From Paracoccus litorisediminis (GTDB lineage Bacteria > Pseudomonadota > Alphaproteobacteria > Rhodobacterales > Rhodobacteraceae), in NCBI RefSeq assembly GCF_009711205.1, contig NZ_WMIG01000014.1:1-64000 (forward strand): a DNA stretch of 64,000 nucleotides, written 5' to 3'. Under the pieces are notes generated by a model, which was given only the letters and a program-made list of their open reading frames with translations, was not told the DNA's origin and made no database searches. Shown here in pieces: positions 9,869 through 18,320 of the stretch. The position numbers were made by a program, and so were the translations under genes. The stretch's first letter is position 1. Each line of letters begins with the position of its first letter.

Positions 9869-10009
9869 ATGAACAGCATCGGCATTATCGGCCGCGCCTT
9901 CGCCATCGCCCTCGCCCGCAACAATATCCACGCCACCTCATCGAGCAGCCGTGGCCCCGATTCCGGTATTGCAACTCGCTACAATCGTTACTGTGACCTC
10001 GCCTTGTAG
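9869..10009 (+). pseudogene. Truncated NAD(P)-binding oxidoreductase (F420-/NADP-type), N-terminal remnant
   Basis: After a good GAGGAGGG site, the frame reads MNSIGIIGRAFAIALARNNI and then HATSSSSRGPDSG before running into unrelated sequence and a stop at 10007. Intact family members have an additional GxG-containing segment after IGIIG, so a small internal deletion appears to have removed the dinucleotide-binding loop. The rest of the gene is absent. It follows the truncated SDR gene by 28 nt in the same direction. Confidence 0.5.
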
Positions 10010-10017
10010 ACCATCTC

Positions 10018-11460
10018 ATGGTCTGGACCTTGATCGTGTCGATGATTCCGGAGGCGATGGTGGTCGGTTTGTCGGACAAGACCACAAAATCAGCCAGCTT
10101 GCTGGTCTCGATCGAGCCTTTGGACGCATCTTCGGAATGCCGCCATGCCAGTCAGATCCTCATCGCTTTCAGCGCTGCCATCACGTCCACCCTTTCCGCC
10201 GGGCCGATGATGTCGCCCGAGCGCACGCGCCGCGTCACTGTGGCGTCAAGAAAGCGCATGCTGTTGGGCAGGGCCACGGATGCATCGTGATGGCGGCTGA
10301 ACTTCATACCACGGTTGACCAGACAGCCCGTCGGCGAGATATTGTCGACAAGCTCTGGCCCGACCGTATGGTCGCGGTGCCAATCCCCCCGATAGAAGGT
10401 GTGTATTGGAAAGAGCGAAGCGACGGTATCCCGCCGCCTGAAGGCGTCCGCCTCGGCCTCGCACAGGAACTGGCCATGGATGATCACGGGGCGGTGGTCT
10501 GCCGGGCCATATTTCTTGGTTGTGGCGTAGACTGCGGCGATCAGCATGTCGGACGCGCCTTCGCCATTGGCATGCAAGATGATTTGAATGCCCTTGCCAT
10601 AGGCCCAGTCCATCACGTCCACGGTCTGTTCCATCGTCGCGGCGGAATAGCGCGCATATCCCCGCGGATATTCCCCATGGGCGCATAATAGGGCCGGCCC
10701 CTGAGCGCCGTGAAGCGCTGAGGCGAGCCGTCGATCGTCAGCTTGGCACCCGCGACGAGGAAGCGATTGGTATATTTCTTGGAGACATGGGCCGCGATGT
10801 AATCGTGATCGACCAGCGCATCGGTATAGGTCAGCCCGTCGATCTTGAAGCCTCTTATTCGCGACCTTCTACAGGAGGTCCGCGGTTTCGGGAACAGTGC
10901 GGCTTTCTTCGGCCGTGGTATTCCAAGGTTGGTCTAGGCTCCGCCCCGGCATGGACATAGGCTTGGAAACCCTTGGCGCCGCGCGGTTTGAGGAGCTTGG
11001 TCATTGCGCCATAAAAGGCGTTCTCCTCGCGCACGCCGCTGGGCGCGCCATCCGCTCCGCGCAGAATCTTACCGCCAGCCGGGTCCTTGCTTTCGGTGGT
11101 GATGCCAGCAAGCTCTCATGCCTTGAAGCTCCCCGCACCCAGATGGCCGGGCTGGTGCATGAGAAAGGCCGGCACGCTGGATACGGCATCAAGACCGGGT
11201 CTTAGCTAGCATGAGGATCAGATGGCTTCCTTCACCGTATCGGCGTTTTTTCGGTCCAGTCCTTCAGCGTGGCCTGTAGCTCGCAATATGCTTGACCTCG
11301 CCGTCGAGAGGCGAAAGCAGGTTGGCGGACAGGACGTGCTAGTCCCCATCAAAATGTGGCCATGTGCGTCGAAGAAACCTAGCAGGATGGTCCACCAGAA
11401 TAGATCATGTCCGCGATATCCTGTGTCGGTGCCGTGTCGGGGATGAACAGCCCCGGTCAT
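10018..11460 (-). pseudogene. Degraded amidohydrolase (YtcJ-like, amidohydrolase family 3)
   Basis: The best-preserved portion, 10152-10634, reads DWAYGKGIQIILHANGEGA, then RPVIIHGQFLCEAEADAF, then SLFPIHTFYRGDWHRD, SPTGCLVNRGMKFSRHHDA and PNSMRFLDATVTRRV. This is the metal-site-containing half of a YtcJ-type metal-dependent hydrolase. Upstream, a separate frame contains GFFDAHGHI near 11380, the usual metal-binding entry motif. The sequence between is broken by stops and frame changes. The original enzyme would have been about 550 residues; nothing continuous remains. Confidence 0.65.
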
Positions 11461-12007
11461 CGCGAGCGTCTTTGCGGCGTAGCTCTAATTTTCAGGAAGC
11501 ATCCGTATCTTCCTTAGGCTCGAGCGTATTGCTTCGGTTTTGCCGCAACTCCCGGCTGAACTCGGGTCGCGATCGTCCGGGTCGGCGCAGTCAGCAATCG
11601 CGGTGCCCTCCGAATTGAAATGCTGAACCGTTGGCGGAGTTGACCGGTTCCGTCGCCCGGCCAGCACGCGGCGTCCGACCTGCATCGCGACGTGCTGATT
11701 TTCATCGACGGTTTGGACGAAGCGAAGACCGATGCCGTCATCACCGTGGCATCTAGATCCGAAGATCAGGCCCGGACCTTCCTGCGTTATTGGAAATAGC
11801 CAACCCCTCGCTCGGCATCATGTCAAATGTCTTCGTCTTGCGGCGCAGTGTCAGGATGGATCGCCGCCTATCGCGACCTGCGGTTTCGGCAAAAGGACGC
11901 CGATGGCAGCGGCTTGTTGAACCATTCCATTGAGATACGGAAGCCGACCCGGCTATGAAGCTCGGGTTACCAAAAGGTAATCAAGAAAAAACGACGAGGG
12001 CTACCAG
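11461..12007. other. No gene recognised
   Basis: Frames are short on both strands. A plus-strand scrap near 11690-11799 reads DVLIFIDGLDEAKTDAVI, resembling the Walker B strand of NACHT-type ATPases, but no Walker A or neighbouring domain is present. Taken as decayed DNA. Confidence 0.4.
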
Positions 12008-12616
12008 ATGATCGATTGGCGGGGACGCAGGCTGGCCTGCTCCGCGACACTTGCCCTGTGCATGGCGCTTGCCGGATGCACAGAGCAGGCAGTACGAACT
12101 GACAGATCCACATCCGACGTCGAGGTCGGTGCGAGGATCAGCAAGAACAGCGATGTGTCAGTTGGGCGGATCTCGCCGGACCGCATGTCTCTTGCCCTTC
12201 TCGAAGTGAAGCAGAAGCAGCACCGTGGTAGCAGGGTCTGGTGCGTTCCATTTGCGCGGACGGTAAGCGGGATTGATATTTCTGGAAACGCCAAGGACTG
12301 GTGGGGCAAGGCAAAAGGCCATTACAATCGGGGCGTCACACCTGTTCCGGCCTCCGTCCTGTCCTTCAAGGCGACCAGAAAGAACCCGAACGGCCATGTC
12401 GCCGTCGTCTCAAAGGTCATCAACCAGCGGCAGATTCTCATCAGCCACGCCAACTGGAACCGTAACAAGGTGTCCATTGATATGACGGCGGTGGATGTCT
12501 CGCCGAAAAACGATTGGTCCATGGTTCGAGTTGAAAGTATGCCCGGCCAACTGGGTTCGACATACCCGGTCAACGGATTCATCTATCCGGCAGGTACGAA
12601 GACCGCGAGAAATTAG
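12008..12616 (+). CDS. CHAP-domain lipoprotein, putative peptidoglycan amidase/peptidase
   Basis: The protein has 202 residues. The N-terminus has basic residues, a hydrophobic stretch and a lipobox LAGC with the lipidated Cys at residue 24. The mature part begins with about 50 polar residues and then a CHAP (NlpC/P60-like) domain. Its candidate nucleophile is Cys79 in the VWCVPFAR motif and its partner is His130 in NPNGHVAVV, followed by ILISHANW. Such enzymes cleave amide bonds in peptidoglycan stems or cross-bridges, here from the outer face of the inner membrane or the inner face of the outer membrane. It stands alone between decayed DNA and the mat genes, and no partner, inhibitor or secretion gene is adjacent. 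Confidence 0.8.
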   Translation: MIDWRGRRLACSATLALCMALAGCTEQAVRTDRSTSDVEVGARISKNSDVSVGRISPDRMSLALLEVKQKQHRGSRVWCVPFARTVSGIDISGNAKDWWGKAKGHYNRGVTPVPASVLSFKATRKNPNGHVAVVSKVINQRQILISHANWNRNKVSIDMTAVDVSPKNDWSMVRVESMPGQLGSTYPVNGFIYPAGTKTARN

Positions 12617-12928
12617 TGCGTGGCAGAACGGATTGGGTTTTCCTAGGGCCTTGCAGGGAATGCCCCTCTAGTCCTAGGATGCCGCAACGCGAGGATGCCA
12701 TAGACGCCGTTCCCTAGCCTAACGCAGGATGAGCCGCCCTATTGCAGACATGCAGGAGGCCAAGATGCCGCAGTCGAAAATCGTCCAAGGCCCTACGCGG
12801 TCGTGACGGTTGGTCGCGGGCCGTCCCAGGGCCAAGCCAGATGGCTGATCCGCCAAGGGCCAAGGGGCGCTACTTTTGCCGGACCGGCGGAAGCGGCACT
12901 CTCTCATGCCCCCGCCGGTCTCATGCGT
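12617..12928. other. Intergenic, nothing recognised
   Basis: About 310 nt between the convergent CHAP lipoprotein gene and matB. No hairpin with a T-run and no convincing small gene was seen. Confidence 0.4.
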
Positions 12929-14428
12929 TCAGTCGTAAAGCCCGCCGAACTGGTTACGCAGCAGGTTCTTTTGAACCTTGCCCATGGTGTTGCGCGGCAG
13001 GTCATCCACGAACAGCACGCGCTTCGGCAGCTTGAACTTGGCCAACCGTTTTTCAAGTGCCGCCAGCACCTCGCCTTCGGACGGAGGCGCAGGACCCACG
13101 ATCACGGCTGTCACCCCCTCACCTAAATCGCGATGCGGCAGGCCGATCACCGCAGATTCCGTGACGCCCGGCAGCGCGTCGATCTCGGTTTCGACTTCCT
13201 TGGGATAGACGTTGTAGCCGCCGGTGATGATCAGATCCTTGCCGCGTCCGACAATGTGCAGATAACCGCGATCGTCGAAACGTCCCAAATCGCCGGTGAT
13301 GAAGAAGCCGTTCTCGCGCAGTTCGGCGGCCGTCTTTTCCGGCATCTGCCAGTAGCCCTTGAACACGTTGGGACCGCGCACTTCGATCATGCCGATCTCA
13401 CCCAGGGGCAGTTCCACACCGGTTTCGGGATCGGTCACGATGATCTCAACGCCGGGCAAAGGCATGCCGACGGTCCCCGCCACACGGTCCCCGTGATAGG
13501 GGTTCGAGGCGTTCATGTTCGTCTCGGTCATGCCGTAGCGCTCAAGGATGGCGTGGCCGGTCCGCGCCCGCCATTCGCGATGCGTGTCGGCCAGCAGCGG
13601 AGCTGAGCCCGAAATGAACAGCCGCATCCGCGACGTCGTCTCGGCGTTCAGCATGTCGTCCTGCAACAGTCGGGTATAGAAGGTCGGGACGCCCATCAGC
13701 ACGGTCGCGCGGGCCATGCCCTCGAAGATGCAGTCCACGTCGAATTTGGGCAGGAAGATCATCGACGCACCCGAGAACAGCGTCACGTTGGTGGCGACGA
13801 ACAGCCCGTGGGTGTGAAAAATCGGCAAGGCATGGATAAGGACATCGGCGGGACCGTATTCCCAGGCCTCGCGCAGCGCCGTGGTATTTGAGACAAGGTT
13901 GCCATGCGTCAGCATCGCCCCCTTGGACCGTCCCGTCGTTCCCGAGGTGTAAAGCAGCGCCGCCAGATCATCCGACGCGCGCGGCACGGTCGCGAAATCC
14001 TCGGCCATGTCCCTGGCGGCATCGGTCAGGCTGCCTTGCCCATCTGCCCCCAGCGTCAGAAGCCGTGCATCGCCGATAACGGGTGCAAGCTGCTCGGCCT
14101 TCGCCGGGTCGCAGACGAAGATCGCGGGGGCGGCGTCGCCCGCGAAATATTCGATCTCGGCCGGGGTGTAGCCGGTGTTCAGCGGCAGGAAGACCGCACC
14201 GGCCCGCACTGTCGCCAGATACAGGATTATCGTCTCGACCGACTTCTCCACCTGCACCGCAACGCGGTCACCGGGCTGCACGCCCAGCGACACCAGCGCG
14301 TTTGCCATGCGACCGGTGCGCGCGATCAGGTCGGCATAGCTGATGCGCTCGCCGGAAACCGTCTCGATGGCGGTGGTCGTGGGGTCCGAAATGCCACGTG
14401 CGAAAATGTCGAAAAGGTTGTCGCTCAT
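12929..14428 (-). CDS. matB: Malonyl-CoA synthetase MatB (AMP-forming)
   Basis: This protein of about 499 residues belongs to the acyl-adenylate (ANL) family. The P-loop-like A3 motif LLYTSGTTGRSKGAMLTHGN is near residue 160. LERYGMTETNMNASNP near 300 and TGDLGRFDDRGYLHIVGRGKD carry the adenylate- and ribose-binding residues. The conserved C-terminal Lys is in LPRNTMGKVQKN. It activates malonate with CoA and ATP. Context with malonyl-CoA decarboxylase makes the assignment secure. The ATG at 14443 overlaps the matA stop as ATGA, but AAAGGA lies between it and ATG 14428 (MSDNLFDIF), so I prefer the latter start. It is the last gene of a matC-A-B order on the minus strand. Confidence 0.92.
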   Translation of the reverse strand: MSDNLFDIFARGISDPTTTAIETVSGERISYADLIARTGRMANALVSLGVQPGDRVAVQVEKSVETIILYLATVRAGAVFLPLNTGYTPAEIEYFAGDAAPAIFVCDPAKAEQLAPVIGDARLLTLGADGQGSLTDAARDMAEDFATVPRASDDLAALLYTSGTTGRSKGAMLTHGNLVSNTTALREAWEYGPADVLIHALPIFHTHGLFVATNVTLFSGASMIFLPKFDVDCIFEGMARATVLMGVPTFYTRLLQDDMLNAETTSRMRLFISGSAPLLADTHREWRARTGHAILERYGMTETNMNASNPYHGDRVAGTVGMPLPGVEIIVTDPETGVELPLGEIGMIEVRGPNVFKGYWQMPEKTAAELRENGFFITGDLGRFDDRGYLHIVGRGKDLIITGGYNVYPKEVETEIDALPGVTESAVIGLPHRDLGEGVTAVIVGPAPPSEGEVLAALEKRLAKFKLPKRVLFVDDLPRNTMGKVQKNLLRNQFGGLYD

Positions 14429-14439
14429 CATGGTTCCTT

Positions 14440-15792
14440 TCATTTCGTGTTCGGCAGCGCGCGCTGCACATCCGGCGCGGCAGTCACCGTGCCGCGTTCG
14501 GCAAAGGCTTCGTGGTTCATCTCGATCCGGTTGAGGTCGTACAGGTAGTTGACCATCACCCCATGCGACTGCTTCAGCCCATTGGCAGAGATGTCTCCGA
14601 GGTAGTTCAGACGGTCAAGCTGCGCGCCATTGCCCAGATGAAAGCGCGCGACGGCGTCGGGCACACGGCCCTTGGCGTCGCGGGCGCGCAGAAAATAGCT
14701 GGCTGCGGCAGCCATCAGCGGCGCGCGCAGCGCCTCGGCCTTGGTCGCATCCTTGTGCCAGCCCGGTTCGTCCAGAAGCGCAAAGGCAATGCGCTGATCG
14801 GCGTCGATCATCTCGGACGTCTCGTCCTTGCGCTGCACGGCCAGCCATGCGGCAAAACCCGGCACCGGGGACAATGTCACGAAGGTGCGGACATTCGGCA
14901 ATTCGGCCTTCAGCTCCTCGACCACCTGCTTGATCAGGAAATTCCCGAACGAGACCCCGGCCAGCCCCCGTTGCGTGTTCGAGATGGAGTAGAAGACCGC
15001 AGTCGTCGCCTGCTCGGCCTCGATCGCCTGGCGCTTGAGGTCCAGCAGCCCGGCCACGTTATCGGGGATGGATCTCGTCAAGGCGACCTCGACGAAAATC
15101 AGGGGCTCGTCGACCATCTGCGGATGGAAAAAACCATAGCAGCGCCGGTCGGTCGGCTGCAGGCGATTGCGCAGGTCGTCCCAGTTCTGGATGGCATGGA
15201 CGGCCTCGTACCGGATGATCTTTTCCAGAATCGAGGCCGGGGTGTTCCAGTCGATATGACGCAGCACGAGGAACCCCCGGTTGAACCACGATGCGAACAG
15301 ATGCGCGAAATCGTCATCGACGCGCTTCAGATCAGACTGGCTGCGCAGATGGGTCAACAATTCCTCGCGCATCCGGACCAGCGCCGCCGTGCCGCCGGGG
15401 GCAAGGTTCAGGCGGCGCATCAATTCCTGACGGCGCGGTTCGGCGGCTGCATGCAGATCCTCAAGCGCCGAAGGGTCGCGATCAAGCGTGGCGAGTGCCG
15501 CCTTGACCGCCACCGGATCGGGGCCGAAGCGCTCGGCCAGCACCCGCAGGAAACCCAGCCGGGCATCGCGCCCGGCAAGGTCAAAGGCCGAAAGCAACCC
15601 CTGTGCCAGCGCCACGCCCGAGGCCTCACCGCGACGCGACAGCAGCGCCTCGGCCAGTTCCGAGAGTTCCGGCGGCTGCGGCGCGTCCGCGCTGTCGCGA
15701 CGCCACAGCAGGCGACGGCCGCGCTCGGTCAGGGACTCGAACAGCTCGCCCAGAAAGGCGGGACGGCTGGAACGGGGCGCTTCGGTTTTCAT
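14440..15792 (-). CDS. matA: Malonyl-CoA decarboxylase MatA
   Basis: This protein of about 450 residues is full length for bacterial malonyl-CoA decarboxylases. It has an N-terminal helical domain to about residue 170 and a C-terminal GNAT-like catalytic domain. Family landmarks include FNRGFLVLRHIDWNTPA, FFHPQMVDEPLIFVEVAL, FSISN-type segments, FGNFLIKQVVEELK and FVTLSPVPGF, and near the end SHGVMVNYLYDLNRIE with the conserved His. It converts malonyl-CoA to acetyl-CoA and CO2, completing malonate use after MatB. GGAGATC precedes the start. It overlaps matB by four bases and lies 36 nt from matC. Confidence 0.93.
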   Translation of the reverse strand: MKTEAPRSSRPAFLGELFESLTERGRRLLWRRDSADAPQPPELSELAEALLSRRGEASGVALAQGLLSAFDLAGRDARLGFLRVLAERFGPDPVAVKAALATLDRDPSALEDLHAAAEPRRQELMRRLNLAPGGTAALVRMREELLTHLRSQSDLKRVDDDFAHLFASWFNRGFLVLRHIDWNTPASILEKIIRYEAVHAIQNWDDLRNRLQPTDRRCYGFFHPQMVDEPLIFVEVALTRSIPDNVAGLLDLKRQAIEAEQATTAVFYSISNTQRGLAGVSFGNFLIKQVVEELKAELPNVRTFVTLSPVPGFAAWLAVQRKDETSEMIDADQRIAFALLDEPGWHKDATKAEALRAPLMAAAASYFLRARDAKGRVPDAVARFHLGNGAQLDRLNYLGDISANGLKQSHGVMVNYLYDLNRIEMNHEAFAERGTVTAAPDVQRALPNTK

Positions 15793-15827
15793 CACGATCT
15801 CCTTGGTTCAGGGGATGGTTGCCGGGG

Positions 15828-17207
15828 TCATCCCGGCAACACGACGAAGAGCAGCCACAAAACGACCGGAGCGATCAGGGTGACCAGCGCGCCATAGTTC
15901 AGCAGCTTGCGGAAGAAGACCTGCTTGTCGATGCCCTGCGCATTGGCCAGAACCAGCGCGCCATTGGTCGAAAACGGGCTGACATCGACGATGGTCGAGG
16001 CGACCGCCATGCCGGCGATGAAGCCGATGGCTCCGACGCCCGTGTCGCCTTGCAGGAACGGCACCGCCAGCGGGATCAACGAACCAAGAACCGCTGTGGA
16101 TGAGGCGAAAGCAGACACCACCGCGCCGATGAAGAACAGCATCAGTGCCGCCAGCAAGGGCGAGGCCATGCCCGCAACGCTGTCGCCGACGAAATCAATG
16201 GTGCCCATGCTTTGCAGCACCGCGACATAGGTCGAGACGCCGGTGATCAGCATGATCTCGGGCCAGGCCACCTGCGCCATGGCGCGTTTCTGCATGGTCG
16301 GCGCCCAAAGCGCCAGCACCAGACCGATGGTCAGCGCGACAAAGCCGATATCCAGCTTGAAGGCCAGAACCAGCACCGCCAAGGCCGCAAGGCCCAGCAA
16401 AGTGACGATCTGATACAGGTTGCCGTCGGGATGATTACCCTCTTCGACCTCGGCAACCAGCTTGTTTGATGAGCCGCCAGCCTCTTCGCCGATGCGGCGG
16501 GACAGGGCCTCGGCCTCGCTGTCGCCAAAGATCTGCGGACCGGTCGCGGGCTTGGCGATCAGGACATGGGGAACCTTCACCGGCTCAATGTCCTGACGAA
16601 TGCGCATCAGCGCGCGTCCGCCCAGCACCATGAACAGGATCAAGGCCACCGCCGCGTTGACGGTGAAGCTGGCCGCAAAAGTGGTCATCGGGCTTAGCGG
16701 CAGCCCGGCCTTTTCGACGACGCGATTGGTGATGCCGCCATAGATGCTGATCGGAGAAAAGCCCCCCGCCTGCGCGCCATGCACCACCATCAGGCCCATC
16801 AGCAAGGGCGAGATCTGGTAGCGGAAGGCAAATCCCAGCGCGATCGGCGCGACAATGGCGACCGCGCCGGGACTGACGGCGCCCACGGCGGTCAGCATGG
16901 CCGAGATGCCGAACATGATCCACGGAATCGCCGCGATCCGGCCCTTGACCGCGCGGACCGCCATGCGGACCAGCCAGTCGATGGTGCCGTTGTTTTGGGC
17001 GATGGCGAACAGCCAGGTGATCCCGACCAGCGTCAGAAACAGCCCGCCCGGAAAGCCGCCGATGATGTCATTGGTGCTTTGCCCGGCCAGCAGCGTGCCG
17101 ACCAGAAACGCGCCGACAAATGCCAGCACGCCCATGTTGATCGGCCAGATCGTGGCTATGACAAACATCGCGGCCAAAGCGTAAATTGATAGAAAATGCG
17201 GACTCAT
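15828..17207 (-). CDS. matC: MatC-type dicarboxylate (malonate) carrier
   Basis: This is a polytopic membrane protein of about 459 residues with roughly 12 hydrophobic segments. The N-terminal part (WPINMGVLAFVGAFLVGTLL near 20, PGGLFLTLVGITWLF near 55) matches the MatC N-terminal domain. A hydrophilic cytoplasmic loop lies in the middle, around residues 210-260, and a repeated ArsB/NhaD-like half follows, with ASSTAVLGSLIPLAVPFL and DVSPFSTNGALVLANA. It probably brings malonate across the inner membrane. A strong GGGAGGAG site places the start at 17207. An in-frame ATG at 17270 would add a charged, unlikely extension. It leads the matCAB operon opposite matR. Confidence 0.88.
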   Translation of the reverse strand: MSPHFLSIYALAAMFVIATIWPINMGVLAFVGAFLVGTLLAGQSTNDIIGGFPGGLFLTLVGITWLFAIAQNNGTIDWLVRMAVRAVKGRIAAIPWIMFGISAMLTAVGAVSPGAVAIVAPIALGFAFRYQISPLLMGLMVVHGAQAGGFSPISIYGGITNRVVEKAGLPLSPMTTFAASFTVNAAVALILFMVLGGRALMRIRQDIEPVKVPHVLIAKPATGPQIFGDSEAEALSRRIGEEAGGSSNKLVAEVEEGNHPDGNLYQIVTLLGLAALAVLVLAFKLDIGFVALTIGLVLALWAPTMQKRAMAQVAWPEIMLITGVSTYVAVLQSMGTIDFVGDSVAGMASPLLAALMLFFIGAVVSAFASSTAVLGSLIPLAVPFLQGDTGVGAIGFIAGMAVASTIVDVSPFSTNGALVLANAQGIDKQVFFRKLLNYGALVTLIAPVVLWLLFVVLPG

Positions 17208-17271
17208 GCGCGGCTCCTCCCTCCTTGCAATCTCCACGGATTCACGTTCGACGCGAATCCCCTCCCGCATT

Positions 17272-17306
17272 TGTTATACGTTTGACGTTTCTTAATGTAT
17301 ATAACA
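17272..17306. promoter_or_regulatory. Candidate MatR operator in the matC-matR intergenic region
   Basis: TGTTATA at 17272-17278 and TATAACA at 17300-17306 form an inverted repeat 21 nt apart in the AT-rich part of the divergent promoter region. GntR/FCD regulators bind such inverted AT-rich half-sites, and MatR of rhizobia binds a TATA-centred palindrome. Assignment is by position and symmetry only. Confidence 0.4.
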
Positions 17307-17373
17307 GAAACTCGGATGGATGAAACCGGCCGGGCGGGCTATGATGGGATGACGAACAGGTAAAAGGTGAGAG

Positions 17374-18027
17374 ATGGCGAATATTCCGAACACGCTGCGC
17401 ATCCGCAACGCGCTGGAAAACGCCATTGTGCAAGGTCTTTATCCGCCCGGCGCCCGCCTTGACCCCGAGGCGCTGGAGCGCGAATTCGACTGCTCACGGA
17501 CCCCGATCCGCGAAGCGCTGCACCATCTGGAGGCATCAGGTCTGGTGCGCGTCTTTCCCAAGCGCGGAACCTTCGTCACCGAATGGAGCGCCGAGGAACT
17601 GGCCGAACGCTTCGAGGTCATGGCCGAGATCGAGGCCTCCTGCGGTCGTCTTGCCGCCCGCCGCATTCTGGAATCCGAGATGCAGGCGCTGGAACGCGCG
17701 CATGACGCCTGCCGCCAACGCGCCGAGGCAGGCGACGTCGAGGGCTATTACGCCAAGAATTCCGAATTCCATCACAGCATCTACCGCGCCGCGCATAACG
17801 CCTTTCTTGAAAAAGAGGCGTCGCGTCTGCACGCCATGCTGCAACCCTACCGCCGGATGCAGTTACAGGTCAGAAATCGAATGGCCCGGTCGCTGGCCGA
17901 ACATGATGCCGTGGTGGCAATGATCCGCGCGGGCGATGCCGAGGGCGCGGCTAAGGCGCTGCATGATCATGTCATCGTTCAGGGCGACCGCTTCCATGAT
18001 CTGGTGGTCGCGCTGCGGCACGGCTAG
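17374..18027 (+). CDS. matR: GntR/FCD-family regulator of malonate genes, MatR
   Basis: This protein has 217 residues. A winged helix-turn-helix occupies about 1-70 (NALENAIVQGLYPPGARLDP, then CSRTPIREALHHLEASGLV). The FCD ligand-binding domain follows, with its metal-ligand pattern visible as YYAKNSEFHHSIYRAA, AEHDAVVAMIRAGD and ALHDHVIVQGDR. It is divergent from matCAB, the arrangement known for MatR, which represses the operon until malonate is present. Both the ligand and the operator are inferred from family and context. Confidence 0.85.
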   Translation: MANIPNTLRIRNALENAIVQGLYPPGARLDPEALEREFDCSRTPIREALHHLEASGLVRVFPKRGTFVTEWSAEELAERFEVMAEIEASCGRLAARRILESEMQALERAHDACRQRAEAGDVEGYYAKNSEFHHSIYRAAHNAFLEKEASRLHAMLQPYRRMQLQVRNRMARSLAEHDAVVAMIRAGDAEGAAKALHDHVIVQGDRFHDLVVALRHG

Positions 18028-18240
18028 CGGCGTTCCGTTCGAGCGTCGACGCATCAATCGCGATAGGCTTGAAAATGAACGCGGCCTCTTTCTTACGAGA
18101 GATCGGGCCGATCGGAACAGCCGTCCCCGCCAGCAATGACGCGCGATAGTTGCTACCCGACGACCTCCCAAGTGGGATTCCTGTCGGCCGTCGCGCTTGC
18201 GCCACATCCCTGACTTTATTTGTCGTCTAATATTCACATT

Positions 18241-18301
18241 CCTTAGTTTTTCACTAAGGGTCCCCGCAAATCACACCAACGCCCATTTAAGAACGGGCGT
18301 T
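18241..18301 (+). promoter_or_regulatory. Two small inverted repeats in the leader of the siderophore-receptor gene
   Basis: CCTTAGT (18241-18247) pairs with ACTAAGG (18253-18259) around a 5-nt T-rich centre. AACGCCC (18278-18284) pairs with GGGCGTT (18295-18301). They lie 20-80 nt before the receptor start in an otherwise gene-free 290-nt interval. The first could be an operator for an iron regulator and the second could act in the transcript. Neither matches a consensus I can name with confidence. Confidence 0.3.
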
Positions 18302-18320
18302 TCAAACTACAGGCATTTCC

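Noticed and set aside
11690..11799. NACHT/NLR-type defence ATPase fragment (LIFIDGLDE strand)
   Set aside because: Only one short motif is present. No Walker A, sensor or repeat domain nearby, so chance or deep decay cannot be excluded.
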